Source: Salarias fasciatus
Taxonomy: Eukaryota > Chordata > Actinopteri > Blenniiformes > Blenniidae
Direction of reading: 5' to 3'
NCBI RefSeq assembly: GCF_902148845.1
Contig: NC_043746.1
Location: 13,272,206-13,336,205 of the forward strand
Length of the DNA: 64,000 bases
Position 1 is the first letter of the stretch. Each line of letters starts with the position of its first letter. Under the pieces are notes generated by a model. That model saw only the letters and a list, made by a program, of their open reading frames with translations. It ran no database searches and was not told the origin of the DNA. Position numbers and translations under genes: made by a program. Positions 10,530-20,966 of this stretch are shown here, piece after piece.

Positions 10530-13052
10530 ATGGATCACAGACTCTCCAGAGGCAGCTGGGTACCGGTGACTGGTCTGGTTATATGTCTGCTTCTGTGTGC
10601 GTGCGTAGTGGACTTGGTTCTTGCGCAAATCCGTTACTCCATCCCTGAAGAGCTGGAACATGGAGCTTTCGTGGGCAACATCGCCGAGGATCTGGGTTTG
10701 GATGTGGCCAAACTGTCAGCCCGTCGGTTCCGTATTGTTTCCGGCGCGAAGAAGCAGTATTTAGAAGTTAACTTGGAGAATGGCATTCTTTTTGTCAACG
10801 AAAAGATAGACAGAGAGGAGCTTTGCGAAAGAAGTCCGAACTGTTTTTTACACTTACAAGTGGTCATTGAAAACCCATTAGAACTATACAGAGTGGAGGT
10901 GGAAATTCTAGACGTGAATGACAACTCTCCCAGTTTCCCGTGGAGCGAATTTAATCTCGACATCACAGAGTCCGCAGCACCGGGCTCGCGGTTCCCGTTA
11001 GAGAGCGCACAGGATCAGGACGTGGGCACCAACTCTTTGCGCTCCTACCAGCTGAGCGCAAACCAGCACTTCATCCTGAACATCCAGACGCGGAACGACG
11101 GGAGCAAGTTTGCTGAGCTCGTACTGGACACCCCTCTGGACCGGGAGCAGCAGAAAAAGCATGAAATGGTTCTGACTGCTTTTGACGGCGGGTCTCCGGA
11201 GCGCTCCGGGACAGCGCTGATAACGATCACGGTGCTAGACGCCAACGACAACGTGCCTGTGTTTGATCGCTCCGTTTATCGCGCCAGTCTGGTGGAGAAC
11301 GCACCGAGAGGGACGCTGGTGCTGAAACTGAACGCCACCGACCTGGATGAGGGCTCGAACGGGGAGGTCACTTACGCGTTCAGCGGACACGCGCCTCTCA
11401 AGGTGCGCGAACTGTTCACTGTGGACCCGTACATGGGTGAAATCCGGGTGAAGGGCGTTGTGGACTATGAGAAAGCGAGTGTCTATGAACTATATGTGCA
11501 AGCAAAGGACAGAGGACCCTCGGCTGTCGCGGTACACAGTAAAGTGCTGGTCGACATACTGGACGTGAACGACAACGCTCCCGAGGTCATCCTCACATCT
11601 GTGTCCACTCCTGTTCAAGAAGACGCGCCGCCGGGGACAGTGATAGCTGTTATCAGTGTCATGGACCGGGACTCCGGAGAAAATGGGAACGTGGACTGCC
11701 AAATTCCGAACAATGTTCCTTTTCAGTTGCACTCATCTTTTAAAAACTACTATACTCTGGTGACAAGCGAGTTTCTGGACAGAGAATCTGTGTCTGAGTA
11801 CAACATCACACTGACAGCCCGAGACCTGGGCTCCCCTTCACTCTCCACCAGAAAAACCATCCTCGTTCAAGTGTCTGACATTAATGACAACCCCCCGCGG
11901 TTCTCTCAACCTTCATACACTGTTTATGTGACCGAGAATAATGCCCCGGGCGCTTCCATTTGCTCTGTAACTGCGTTCGACCCCGATTCTAACCAGAACG
12001 CCTATCTGTCCTATTCTATTCTGGAAGGTCAGATCCAGGGCATGCCCGTGTCCACTTACGTCTCAATCAATTCCGATAATGGCAACATATACGCGCTGCG
12101 CTCCTTTGATTACGAGCAACTTAGAAACTTTCAGATTCTGGTCCAGGCGCAGGACGCCGGCTTCCCTCCGCTCGCGAGCAATGTCACAGTCAACGTATTC
12201 GTCTTGGACCAGAATGACAACGCACCTGTTATTGTGTCGCCCCTGCCTAAAAACGGCACCGTGGCCACAGAGGTGGTTCCACGGTCAGTGGATGCCGGCT
12301 ACCTGGTGACCAAAATAACAGCGCTGGATGCGGACGCAGGACAGAACTCCCGGCTGTCTTATCAGGTGTTGCAGGCTACAGACCCGGGACTGTTCAGCGT
12401 GGCGCTGTACACAGGTGAAATCAGGACTATTCGTCGGCTGATGGAGAGGGACGCAACAAGACACAGACTCGTCATATTAGTCAAAGACAACGGACAGCCG
12501 CCGCTCTCTGCCACGGTCTCCATTGTCCTCACGGTGGTGGACAGCGTGCCCGAGTCGCTGTCAGATTTCGGAGACCTCACGCTCAGCCCACAGCCCCCCT
12601 CAAACCTCGCTCTCTACTTGATCGTGTCACTGAGCACAATATCTTTAATCTTCCTGGTGGCGATCATCGTGCTGGCAGCGGTCAAGTGCTACAAGGACAG
12701 GGAGACCCTCAGCGGGTATAACCTGCCCCCGTTAGCCTGCTGCTGTTGCGGGGGGTTTCAGCCAGAGCCGCCCCCGGAGGTGTTCAAAAAATCAAACCTT
12801 AACCTGCAGATCTCCTCCGCGGCTAAAGTGCCCACGAACTGTATGGAGGTGAATGGAAATAGCAGTTTGTCTCAGTCATATTGTTATAAAGTGTGTCTGA
12901 CCCCAGAATCCGCCAAGAGTGACTTTATGTTTCTGAAGCCGTGCAGCCCGAGCAGCACACCGAGGAACAACGAGGCGAAGAGCGCGGAAAACTCGTGGAA
13001 CGCGCAAAGCCGGAGCGCTTCTGTCAACAACGGAGCAACCACTCCAAACGAG
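10530..13052 (+). CDS. Alpha protocadherin C-type variable exon (alpha-C2-like)
   Basis: This exon encodes 841 residues of a calcium-dependent homophilic adhesion protein. The signal peptide is about residues 1-32. Mature protein starts [13 protein letters not shown], and six EC repeats follow with linkers DVNDNSP, DANDNVP, DVNDNAP, DINDNPP and DQNDNAP. A membrane helix lies at about 692-718. EC1 has the CX5C loop (CERSPNC). The cytoplasmic part has a Cys-rich patch (ACCCCGG) and SDFMFLKPC, which is typical of alpha and delta-2 family tails. A phase-0 donor follows Asn-Glu (GAG|GTACAG at 13052/13053) and leads to the alpha constant exon. The open frame runs on to 13190, which would only be read if the intron is retained. 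No CTCF-type CSE is visible upstream, which fits mammalian alpha-C2 rather than C1. C1 versus C2 is not settled. Confidence 0.9.
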
Positions 13053-13529
13053 GTACAGAGAAAACAAAAAAAACATAGTCGGAGACAAGTGGAGATCATC
13101 TCACTCACTGTCATCGTGACATTCAGTGATAAGAGTCAAGAGAGTGACATTCTCCCATCAAGGTCAAATCCTTGTTTAAACTCAACTTGAACAAAAGCCA
13201 TCTTTTTTTCCTCTTTAATCTCTTCTGAGAGTGTTGTGCACCGCGTGTAAGTGTGGCAGTAATTGTGTTGCCTATAGTAATGTGTTGCTCCTGGAAAATG
13301 AAACGAGACGGCGCAAGATGACAATTTAATTGACATGTTAATGAAAGTGAGAAGACTCATCCTGCGAGGAGCATATGCTGCGCGGAAAGCGTGTCTCGGA
13401 ATGAAGTGAGATATCAATTACTGGCCAAAGGAGGGGGAAATGGGATGCTCAGGCTCGGGCTGGCTGCTCTATTCAGTGTTAGTAACAATTTAAACACCAT
13501 CATAATTCAATATGTTAGGTTAATTGGTC

Positions 13530-13612
13530 ACCCTGCTCAGGGACTACAGATGAAAATTAGCCCATGGTTAACTCTGGCGTATTTAAAAGAAGTGTTGATT
13601 AATATGCGTTGT
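13530..13612 (+). repeat. Old interspersed-repeat fragment (LINE/SINE tail type)
   Basis: CAGGGACTACAGATGAAAATT followed by AGCCCATGGTTAACTCTGGC resembles the 3' tail shared by many vertebrate L2/SINE-type elements (GGACTNCAGATGAAAATTAGC...CTAACTCTGGC). There are no terminal features. The call rests on memory of the tail motif. Confidence 0.4.
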
Positions 13613-14107
13613 CCCTGATAAATAAATATATAAATAATAATCATAATATCATCTATTATGTCCTGCAAGGTTAATGCAAACACTACCCACTGCCATTGCC
13701 AAATACTTTTCACTCAGTGAGATTGTTCGCACACCTGCCTACTGCACATCTACCTGAGTCTGAGCAAAGAAAAAAAAAAGTCAAGGTTAAAAACGTCACT
13801 GGCAAGGTGAACAGAAGATCTTTGAGTTTTTCTCAGGGTCAGACTATTGTTCGATCAGCCTAATGCGCGGCACGCCTTCCTCCTCTCAAACTAACAATAT
13901 AGGACACATTACCTCACTAACTATCCCTCAAGGGCACAAGCACGAGCGAGCCATTATACTCCACACAATGTGGCGTATTCGCAAGGGGTGAGAAGATGAG
14001 CATGAGGAGGAGGGGAGGAGGTCCATTATTGATGAAAAATGGCAAACGGCTGGATTTGGGGAAGACAGTGGATGACATCGATGGTGGAGGGGGCAAGGGA
14101 GGGAGGT

Positions 14108-14124
14108 GGGGGGGGGGGGGGGGG
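14108..14124. repeat. G homopolymer, 17 bases
   Basis: An uninterrupted G-run next to other G-rich triplets. Its length should be treated with caution because homopolymers are error-prone. Confidence 0.9.
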
Positions 14125-14195
14125 TGCAAGGACACGGCTGGACTCAGACGTGGACAGCCTGTAGATCGGTCCCGACGGTGTCCTTTCAATGTGAG

Positions 14196-14198
<3 letters not shown>

Positions 14199-14282
<84 letters not shown>
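14199..14282. repeat. GA microsatellite, about 42 units
   Basis: An uninterrupted (GA)n tract. It creates Arg-Glu and Leu-Ser frames on the two strands that are not genes. Confidence 0.98.
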
Positions 14283-14285
<3 letters not shown>

Positions 14286-15632
14286 TGGCTTTATAGTCGA
14301 GCCAGAGGAGGGGTGAAATAGAAGAAGGGAGAGAAAGGACACCGGGGAGAGAGGAGAATATATAGAGGCAGGATGATGTCTACAGCGGTGTTTCCTAATC
14401 CTAATAGACGGAGCAGCAGACCGTAAATGTGTGCGCAATGCTAATTCCCGTCCCCTCCCTTTTATCAAGACTCACACTGACAAAGACTCCGAGTCTCGAT
14501 GCCAGACTTTAACAGGCACGCTGAGAAATGTCACTCCGGTCACTGGCACACGCACCTCTGGCCACAAGAGGGATTTCGAGGTCACAGCGATTGTTCCGCC
14601 TGCAGCTATACTCCTTCAGGAGAAAGTGTCCTTCCTTCTATTAATTGGTTCCACCAATTCACCCGGTGATGTCCCTCAGCGTGCTCACGAGGTCGTCAGT
14701 GACATATATATATATAAAAAAAGCCCGATCACAATGAAAACTACTTGAGCATTACCGAAAGGCAAGCGCGCAGACCTTCTCAAGTTGATGAACTGAAGTG
14801 AAAGGGAAGATTAAATACACACCCAAGCGTGAAAAACACAAACGACAGGTGCGCGAATGGGTGCCACAGTGTATATGCGCTCAGAGCTGGTCTTGTGCAT
14901 TTGCAGCTGCAAGGGCCGGAAACTTTTCAAGGCTCTCTGTGAGACTTTTAATTAAAAACCTTGCTCGAGGAGCATCAGGCAAATATTAATGTAAAATGAT
15001 GCATAAAATCCACAAAAACAATGACGTGTGTAATTTTCTTAATTTCCTCCCTGGCACGGTTTCCTTTGAAGATTAAAATCATGTTTCGTTTCATCCCGGT
15101 GGGGTTCTAATTGGTTTTTGTGCGTACTTGGCGAGGAGAGTATTTTGAATACCGATTCTAATAATACGCTTACGTCGCATTCTTCTTGTTAACAACTTTA
15201 GGTGAATTAATAGAGCGTGGAATCTATATGAGACTCGAACTAGGAATAAACAGCACTCCGGCGCTCTCCTTCACCCCTCCCGCCACTCCACAGAAGATAA
15301 AAGCGAGACTATGTGACAGGCGAAATAGCTGAGGGCAACAGCTTCGCTGGGAAAAATGTGTTCTGACAAACGTCCACAGGGCGGCAGCCAAGATCCATCT
15401 GAAAACAGGCACGTTTCAATTTCCAGACAAACACAGTGACATGCTTCGAAAATATCAGTGACCTCTGTGAATCCAGAGAGCATAGTCATTCATTTTGTGA
15501 CAGTATGGGATACAATACATAACTTCAAATGATTTTGAAACGAGGATTTTCTCCAAACTAACATAGTAGCTTCAAAGTGCCTCAACTTCTTCATCAATGT
15601 AATATTAATCTCATTTGTTCTTTTCTCTGCAG

Positions 15633-15691
15633 CTTAAGCAGCCCAACACTGACTGGACTCTCACAAAGAATCAAAACTCTTCCATTAAAAG
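15633..15691 (+). CDS. Alpha protocadherin constant exon 1
   Basis: A 59 bp exon after a good acceptor (TTCTTTTCTCTGCAG). In phase 0 it reads LKQPNTDWTLTKNQNSSIK plus two bases, ending at AG|GTAACA. The QPNTDW box is the hallmark start of alpha and gamma constant regions (mammalian alpha: QPNPDW). The phase matches the donor of the C-type exon at 13052. It is the first part of the cytoplasmic tail shared by all alpha isoforms. Confidence 0.9.
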
Positions 15692-15868
15692 GTAACATTT
15701 CAATATTTGAACTCTGTCAGTTTGAAGTAAAAGAATGTTTTTTTCCCACCTCAATCTAAAAATGTGAATTTCCATTGTCAGTGCAGCTAATATGTTCATG
15801 TGACATGAAACAATACTATCTTTCATGAAGACCAGTACTGCAACAAATGCCTTTTTTTGTTTGTTTAG

Positions 15869-15996
15869 TTACAACTCTATCAACATGGATGGCACTCTCA
15901 TGCGTAAGGCCATGCATGCAGACCCAGAAAACTATGTCACATCCATGGCACCTGGACAGTACTGGACCTGGGGAACACACATGAGAGGCATGAAAG
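15869..15996 (+). CDS. Alpha protocadherin constant exon 2
   Basis: A 128 bp exon after TTTTTTTGTTTGTTTAG. It completes the split Ser codon and encodes YNSINMDGTLMRKAM, then WTWGTHMRGMK, ending ATG AAA G|GTAAGA. Both splice phases agree with exons 1 and 3, which is the main support. The intron between exons 1 and 2 is only 177 bp. Confidence 0.88.
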
Positions 15997-16215
15997 GTAA
16001 GAGAGCCTATGGAGGCACGTTGAGCAGAAAGCAACCTCTATCAAAATCACTTTGATGTCTAGCTCATGTTGTGTGTAATTGTTTATTGTTCTCTTTGAAA
16101 AACACTATTTGTATCACCAGTGTGAGAATTGAAACAGCGCTGCAGGAGCTAGTCAATACTGCATAATAAACTGTTGCTTCTTTTCTCCTTTTTCACTGAC
16201 CATGTTTAACTATAG

Positions 16216-16520
16216 ATTATAAGATGTCTCCTTCGCCCAGTGGTCTCCCCCCTCGCCCGTGGACTCCTCGTTGCACACCCCCACCCCAGCAACAGCAGCC
16301 ATCGATCCCTGCCCACCCACACCCACACCCACCGCCCGACTACCACCACAACGTGTACATCCCTGGGACACCGTCAGGCTTTTGCACGCTGAGACCAACA
16401 GTACAGCGGAGTGAACTGGACGTCCACAATTCCTTCTCTACGTTCGGCAAGAAGCGACGGCTCCAGATGTCCCCGCAGGGAGAGGCTGCGATGATAAATA
16501 ATGACCTGTACAATGACTGA
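16216..16520 (+). CDS. Alpha protocadherin constant exon 3 (terminal coding exon)
   Basis: After TTTAACTATAG the frame reads DYKMSPSPSGLPPRPW, a Pro-rich stretch with PxxP motifs and a CAG run (QQQQ). Next come NVYIPGTPSGF and SFSTFGKKRR, ending LYND-stop. FSTFGK fits the WIRS consensus (aromatic-x-T-F-x-x) that recruits the WAVE complex; the mammalian alpha tail has FITFGK in the same place. The Lys-rich C-terminus of mammalian alpha tails, linked to FAK/Pyk2 binding, is absent here, and the protein ends soon after GKKRR. This marks the cluster as alpha rather than gamma. Confidence 0.92.
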
Positions 16521-16763
16521 CTACTTCAGTGACAACTAGATGAGTTCAGTGATGGATAACCTCATTCATATGAAAACAGAAAAAGAGGCCATTTAGTGCA
16601 TAAACTGTCGAACCTTTGATTTATAAGTGGTATCAAACACAATGTGGACCAGCAGTCCACTTGGGAGAAAAAGGAATGGACAATCTATTTTGGCTAAAAT
16701 GCTGACAGCAAATCGAGTCTGTTGGCTATTTGTGTGCCATGTCATTGCAACATCATCATTGTG

Positions 16764-16765
<2 letters not shown>

Positions 16766-16809
<44 letters not shown>

Positions 16810-16810
16810 T
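16766..16810. repeat. ATT trinucleotide microsatellite
   Basis: About 15 copies of ATT inside the alpha 3'UTR. Confidence 0.97.
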
Positions 16811-17070
16811 AGACAATCAGCCAAGAGCAGTGGTTACATCCAAAATGTTTCGAAAAGACATTAGTGGAAATACATTTTGCACATTCATATGAATTTATAT
16901 TTTTTGGTCATATGACAAGAACATTTGTTTTTCTTTGTTGTATGTTTGCCAACAGAGCTTGTGTGAATATGACAAATAGTATGTTGATGTATATGCAAGC
17001 TGCACCATGATGCAGATTACTGTAATGTTGGGGGAGTTTGCCTCACACATGTACTGTATACATTTATGAA

Positions 17071-17076
17071 AATAAA
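17071..17076 (+). terminator. Poly(A) signal of the alpha transcripts
   Basis: AATAAA 551 bp after the alpha stop, followed by TATTTTTTGGATATG, a U/GU-rich context. A C-run of 14 lies just beyond (17095-17108). Confidence 0.65.
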
Positions 17077-17554
17077 GTATTTTTTGGATATGATCCCCCC
17101 CCCCCCCCAATACTTTTTATACATGCACGCTGCCATGCATACAACTTAAGGTCTAATGCAGCCCACACACCCAGTGACAAGACTCTTGTTCGTCTACATG
17201 CATAAATCATTTGGATGTAAGTTTCCTAGATCTAAGTTTAATTAACTTGAGTCAATTATTTTGGGGTGAAAAAGTTCCACAGTTGTTCTTACAGGGCTGG
17301 AAAGCTTTTCGCCGTGGTAAGCTGTTTTCCATGGAGAGGAATAAACATGGTAAAATGCTAACATATGCTAATTGGAGTGCTTGCATTTCCATTTGCCCGC
17401 AGAGAATAGTGGGGTTCATTAACTGAACAAACAGAACCTCCTCTCTCGAAATATCACTTTAATTAAGACCACGAACACGAATACAAGCGTCGGGGGGAAG
17501 GGGGAGCTGAACTCCAAATGCCACACCTGAATGTGAGCCAGGGGGGCCCTGTGG

Positions 17555-17659
<105 letters not shown>

Positions 17660-18163
17660 CCTTTTACATCCTACCTCTCAGGGAATTAGTTCCCAGCATC
17701 AACAGATGAGAGCTGGCCATTGGCCATAAATGAGCAGGGTAATTAGGTCGTCCTATGGCTCAGATTGAAAATAATTTCACTAATAAGGAAACTGACGTCC
17801 GTAGAGAGCATAGAAGGGAGCAGGCTAACCTTCTCTGTGGTAGGTGATTCCCCAGAGGCAGCTGAGGGGGCAGCCATATTTAGGTCAGCTTAGGATATTC
17901 TGAGATGGGTGGAAGAAGTGAAGTATCATTCTTTTCAAAGCATGTAAGAACAGCATCTTTGACATTTAAAATGATTCAGACACTAGATTTGGGATGTAAA
18001 AGAATAATATATATTTAACTTCCCTTCAAATTCAAATGATGGCGATGGTTAAAGAACATTCAAACTCATATAATGTAAAATGTGTCTCACTCGGAGAGTT
18101 ACAGGACACAGTATAAAGCAAAAGGAGAAACGTGTCCCTTGTCATCGCTGGTCATCCACATTG

Positions 18164-18190
18164 GGAGCTCTCCATTGACATGGTGCTGAA
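18164..18190 (-). promoter_or_regulatory. RE1/NRSE-like site with widened spacer
   Basis: On the minus strand the left RE1 half TTCAGCACC is exact. After an 8-base spacer comes GGAGAGCTCC, matching the right half GGACAGCGCC at 8 of 10 positions. Canonical RE1s have a 2-base spacer, but functional RE1s with spacers widened by about 5-8 bases are known for REST/NRSF. The site is 50 bp from a strong CTCF-like motif. Confidence 0.5.
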
Positions 18191-18237
18191 AATCAATGAG
18201 ACCTGTGGCTTCTCTCTGTCAGGCAATACTTCCACTC

Positions 18238-18257
18238 AGCCACCAGAGGGCGCATCT
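18238..18257 (+). promoter_or_regulatory. CTCF-like motif downstream of the alpha constant exons
   Basis: GCCACCAGAGGGCGCATCT is a near-perfect CTCF core. With the RE1-like site at 18164 and a second, weaker CTCF-like motif at 18941, it resembles the composition and position of the mammalian HS5-1 enhancer (CTCF sites plus NRSE, downstream of alpha). Its orientation is the same as that of the promoter CSEs, unlike HS5-1. Confidence 0.55.
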
Positions 18258-18940
18258 AATGGAGTTCTATGGACGCGGACGCGGGTTGGTATTCTGGACT
18301 CACCGGTTGGGAAATGGCACTCACAAGCAGGGAACAACAACATAAACATTAATAAGTATATCCTCACACTCAAATGATCTGCATCAGCTGTAATTATTAG
18401 ACTTCAAAGCACACATTTATTTACATGTTTCCCCTGGAATATCAGGGATTCACATAAAATGAAGGCATTATTTTGTTCTATAACCGTTGCAAATTATTGT
18501 TTTTTTGAACTGCAGTGACAGTTTCGATCCTTGAAATAAACAAATAAACCTTATGATGAAAACATATCAATAGACATCAACAGAACATTACAGCAATATA
18601 GTGTATATGCATTTTATAAACTACTAATCTAATCCTTTCATTGTTGCAAATCACCAAATTGCATTTAATCATCTCACATTATTTTAAGTTATGAACGTTA
18701 AGTTCCACAACTTCTTCAAACAAATAAACTCAATAAATGTCAGTACCTCAGAAAACATAATTTCATCAGTGTAAAGTTGATTTAGAGATCATTTTTATTA
18801 AAAAAAAAATGTTGATGTCATAAAACTAAGGAGGTATGTTGCTCATTAATCTGGAGAATGGAGTTTGTAAAAATGTATAATTTTAGCTCCAGTTGGTATA
18901 CAGTACATACCGGTTGCACACTTAAACAGTTCGCCGATTT

Positions 18941-18960
18941 GTCCAGCAGAGGGAATCGTT
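18941..18960 (+). promoter_or_regulatory. Weak CTCF-like motif
   Basis: GTCCAGCAGAGGGAATCGTT keeps CCAGCAGAGGG but loses the GC after it. It lies 700 bp beyond the stronger motif at 18238. Confidence 0.3.
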
Positions 18961-20756
18961 GAGTAAGAATCATTTCACCTCAACAGTGTACAGCTAATAC
19001 AGATGCATTTCATCTTAAGAAGGCAAATAAAAAAAATAGAATGGAGACAGAAAAATAAGGTGAACCTATTTTGTTTAAACAACTTGTCACTACGGAATGC
19101 AAATAAACACATGACTAGGTATATTTAAATGCTATTTGTACTTCATAATGAGAACTGAGGTAGATTGTGTTGTGTCCTATGCACATGGGTACATAAATTA
19201 ATGTTCAAAAACAATGAAATGATGGAGAAAAAAAGGTAAAAAAAGTAAAAACAGGGTGAGGTCTTTTTTTGGGATTGTGATTTATTCCACAACCCCTTTA
19301 TCTTGTTTGTGAACAGAACCTCATTCAGTATACATTTTGGGAGAAATCTGACGTGTCATGGTAGTATGGTGCATAATGGATTATTATCTAGCAAGTGCAT
19401 TCATGTGAACTACATTCACAAGTCTGTTGTCTTTCTGACAAAAAAGATATTTAATAAGCAAAATCAATTTACTGCTTATTACACTACTTGATCTGTTCCG
19501 TTTAAAATGACAGGCAATTGAAACGACATTATTATAAACTAAGCTTCAAAGTAGAACGCAAATGTATCCACATTATTGGAACCACTATGCTGCTTATGCG
19601 TTAATCAATAGAGTTAAGGTGTAAACTGATTTTCCTTTTTCTCAAGGTACTCATTTATTCTCCTGTTAACATGTGCATTTAGCCCTAATGACAAGACACT
19701 GACGAGTTTTTGTTTAGTTATGTTAAAAACATCAGACCATTATAAACATTTCTGAATCTGCAACATTTTTTTGTTTGAAACCTCAAAGTTAGGAGATAAA
19801 CTTTTGATTTTTTTCTTTAATATTTAGAAATTTTTGATAGATTGCTGCACCAAGAAAAAATTCAGAATCAATGGGCATCAGTGTACATTTCATAGTATAT
19901 TATGTCCCCAGTCTAGGAGGTCTGGGACACACCATGAGTTGGACCTCTCCCACTGCCATGGCCAGCACTCACAAGGTTTAAATCTTTAAAATACTTTATT
20001 GCTTTATAAAAATTGCAGGGTCAAAAATCCAATAACCAAAATCATATTATCTATACTATCTAACAAAAGAAAAATGAAACAAAAAGACAACTTATCTAAT
20101 CTCCTCAGGTGAGAAACAGGAGAAAAATTGGTGACAGCGCCAAACAAAAGATTCTCTTACTCTTAATTAGCTGTGAAATACTGCAGCGCTATTTACAGTG
20201 ATAAACCAGACAATATTATAAAAACACCCAATAATGTCCATACACAAAATATGTCCACATTGGGCCACTAATACTCAAAGCACACTGATACTCATATAGC
20301 ACCTTCAGACAACACACACACTCAGGCACACACACTCAGGTATAGGCCTACATATGCACAGATGTTGGCAGAGTGGGAAGTCGGAACATGAGGCGTGGAC
20401 CCCTGGCAGCTGGTGGCCTGATATCCGTTCTCGTGTCACCTGGTCAACTAATCAGACGTCCTCCAAAAGCTCCAGCAGCAATCCCACACCTGGTCTGCAT
20501 CAAGCAGCCAATTGTCTAATTAACCAATCATTCGCTCTCACGCGCACACAGTCAGGGGCAGAGACAGCACCTGAGGAGGATGCAGCTCCCCACATATGAC
20601 CTGGGTCATGTGCTGGTCGATATGACAAGAAAATGATGAGAAGCTTGCGCTATCATTATTTTTCTACAAATGGTTCAACAAAAACTAACAACCACACTGT
20701 ACAACAGTGCCTCTGTAACAGTATCACGGCTGTGCTGAACTATGTGCAGCCTCAGT

Positions 20757-20775
20757 CACAGAGTGTCGCTGTTGA
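20757..20775 (+). promoter_or_regulatory. CSE-type promoter motif of V1
   Basis: CACAGAGTGTCGCTGTTGA, a diverged form of the AGGTGGCGCTGTT motif, lies about 190 bp upstream of the first ATG. V1 is the first exon of the subcluster. Confidence 0.5.
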
Positions 20776-20966
20776 CCACTGAGGGGAAAATATGTCTCGT
20801 TTGAATATATGACGCACCGATTCGTTTGGGGCGTACAGGACACAGTGCATTGAGGGAGATATGCGTTTAATTTTCATTTTTGAGAAAGGACAATATTCAC
20901 TAATTTCCCTTCATCTTTCCTACGCCTTCTTGTCACATAGATAAAGAAATCATCTTAGAATCGGGA

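Larger units (their letters stand above)
13053..15632 (+). other. Intron between the alpha C-type exon and alpha constant exon 1
   Basis: No coding sequence seen. It contains a GA microsatellite, a G-run, a weak CTCF-like motif GGCCACAAGAGGG at 14560 (+), and an old interspersed-repeat fragment near 13530. AT-rich repeat-free blocks with TAAT cores at about 13390-13620 and 14930-15120 could be conserved regulatory DNA. Confidence 0.7.
16521..17090 (+). other. Alpha 3'UTR
   Basis: Follows the alpha stop codon, contains an ATT microsatellite, and ends near the poly(A) signal at 17071. Its exact end is inferred. Confidence 0.6.

Noticed and set aside
11311-11331. GGTGCTGAA (RE1 left half) inside the alpha C-type exon
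   Set aside because: Lies in EC3 codons, with no right half; expected by chance from Val-Leu-Lys codons.
13917-14468. 183-residue minus-strand frame rich in Leu-Ser and Pro
   Set aside because: Generated by the GA repeat and G-run; no family resemblance.
19880-20640. Region with altered composition considered as an inserted mobile element
   Set aside because: No terminal repeats, no coding remnants and no motif I can assign; mentioned only as possible decayed repeat.
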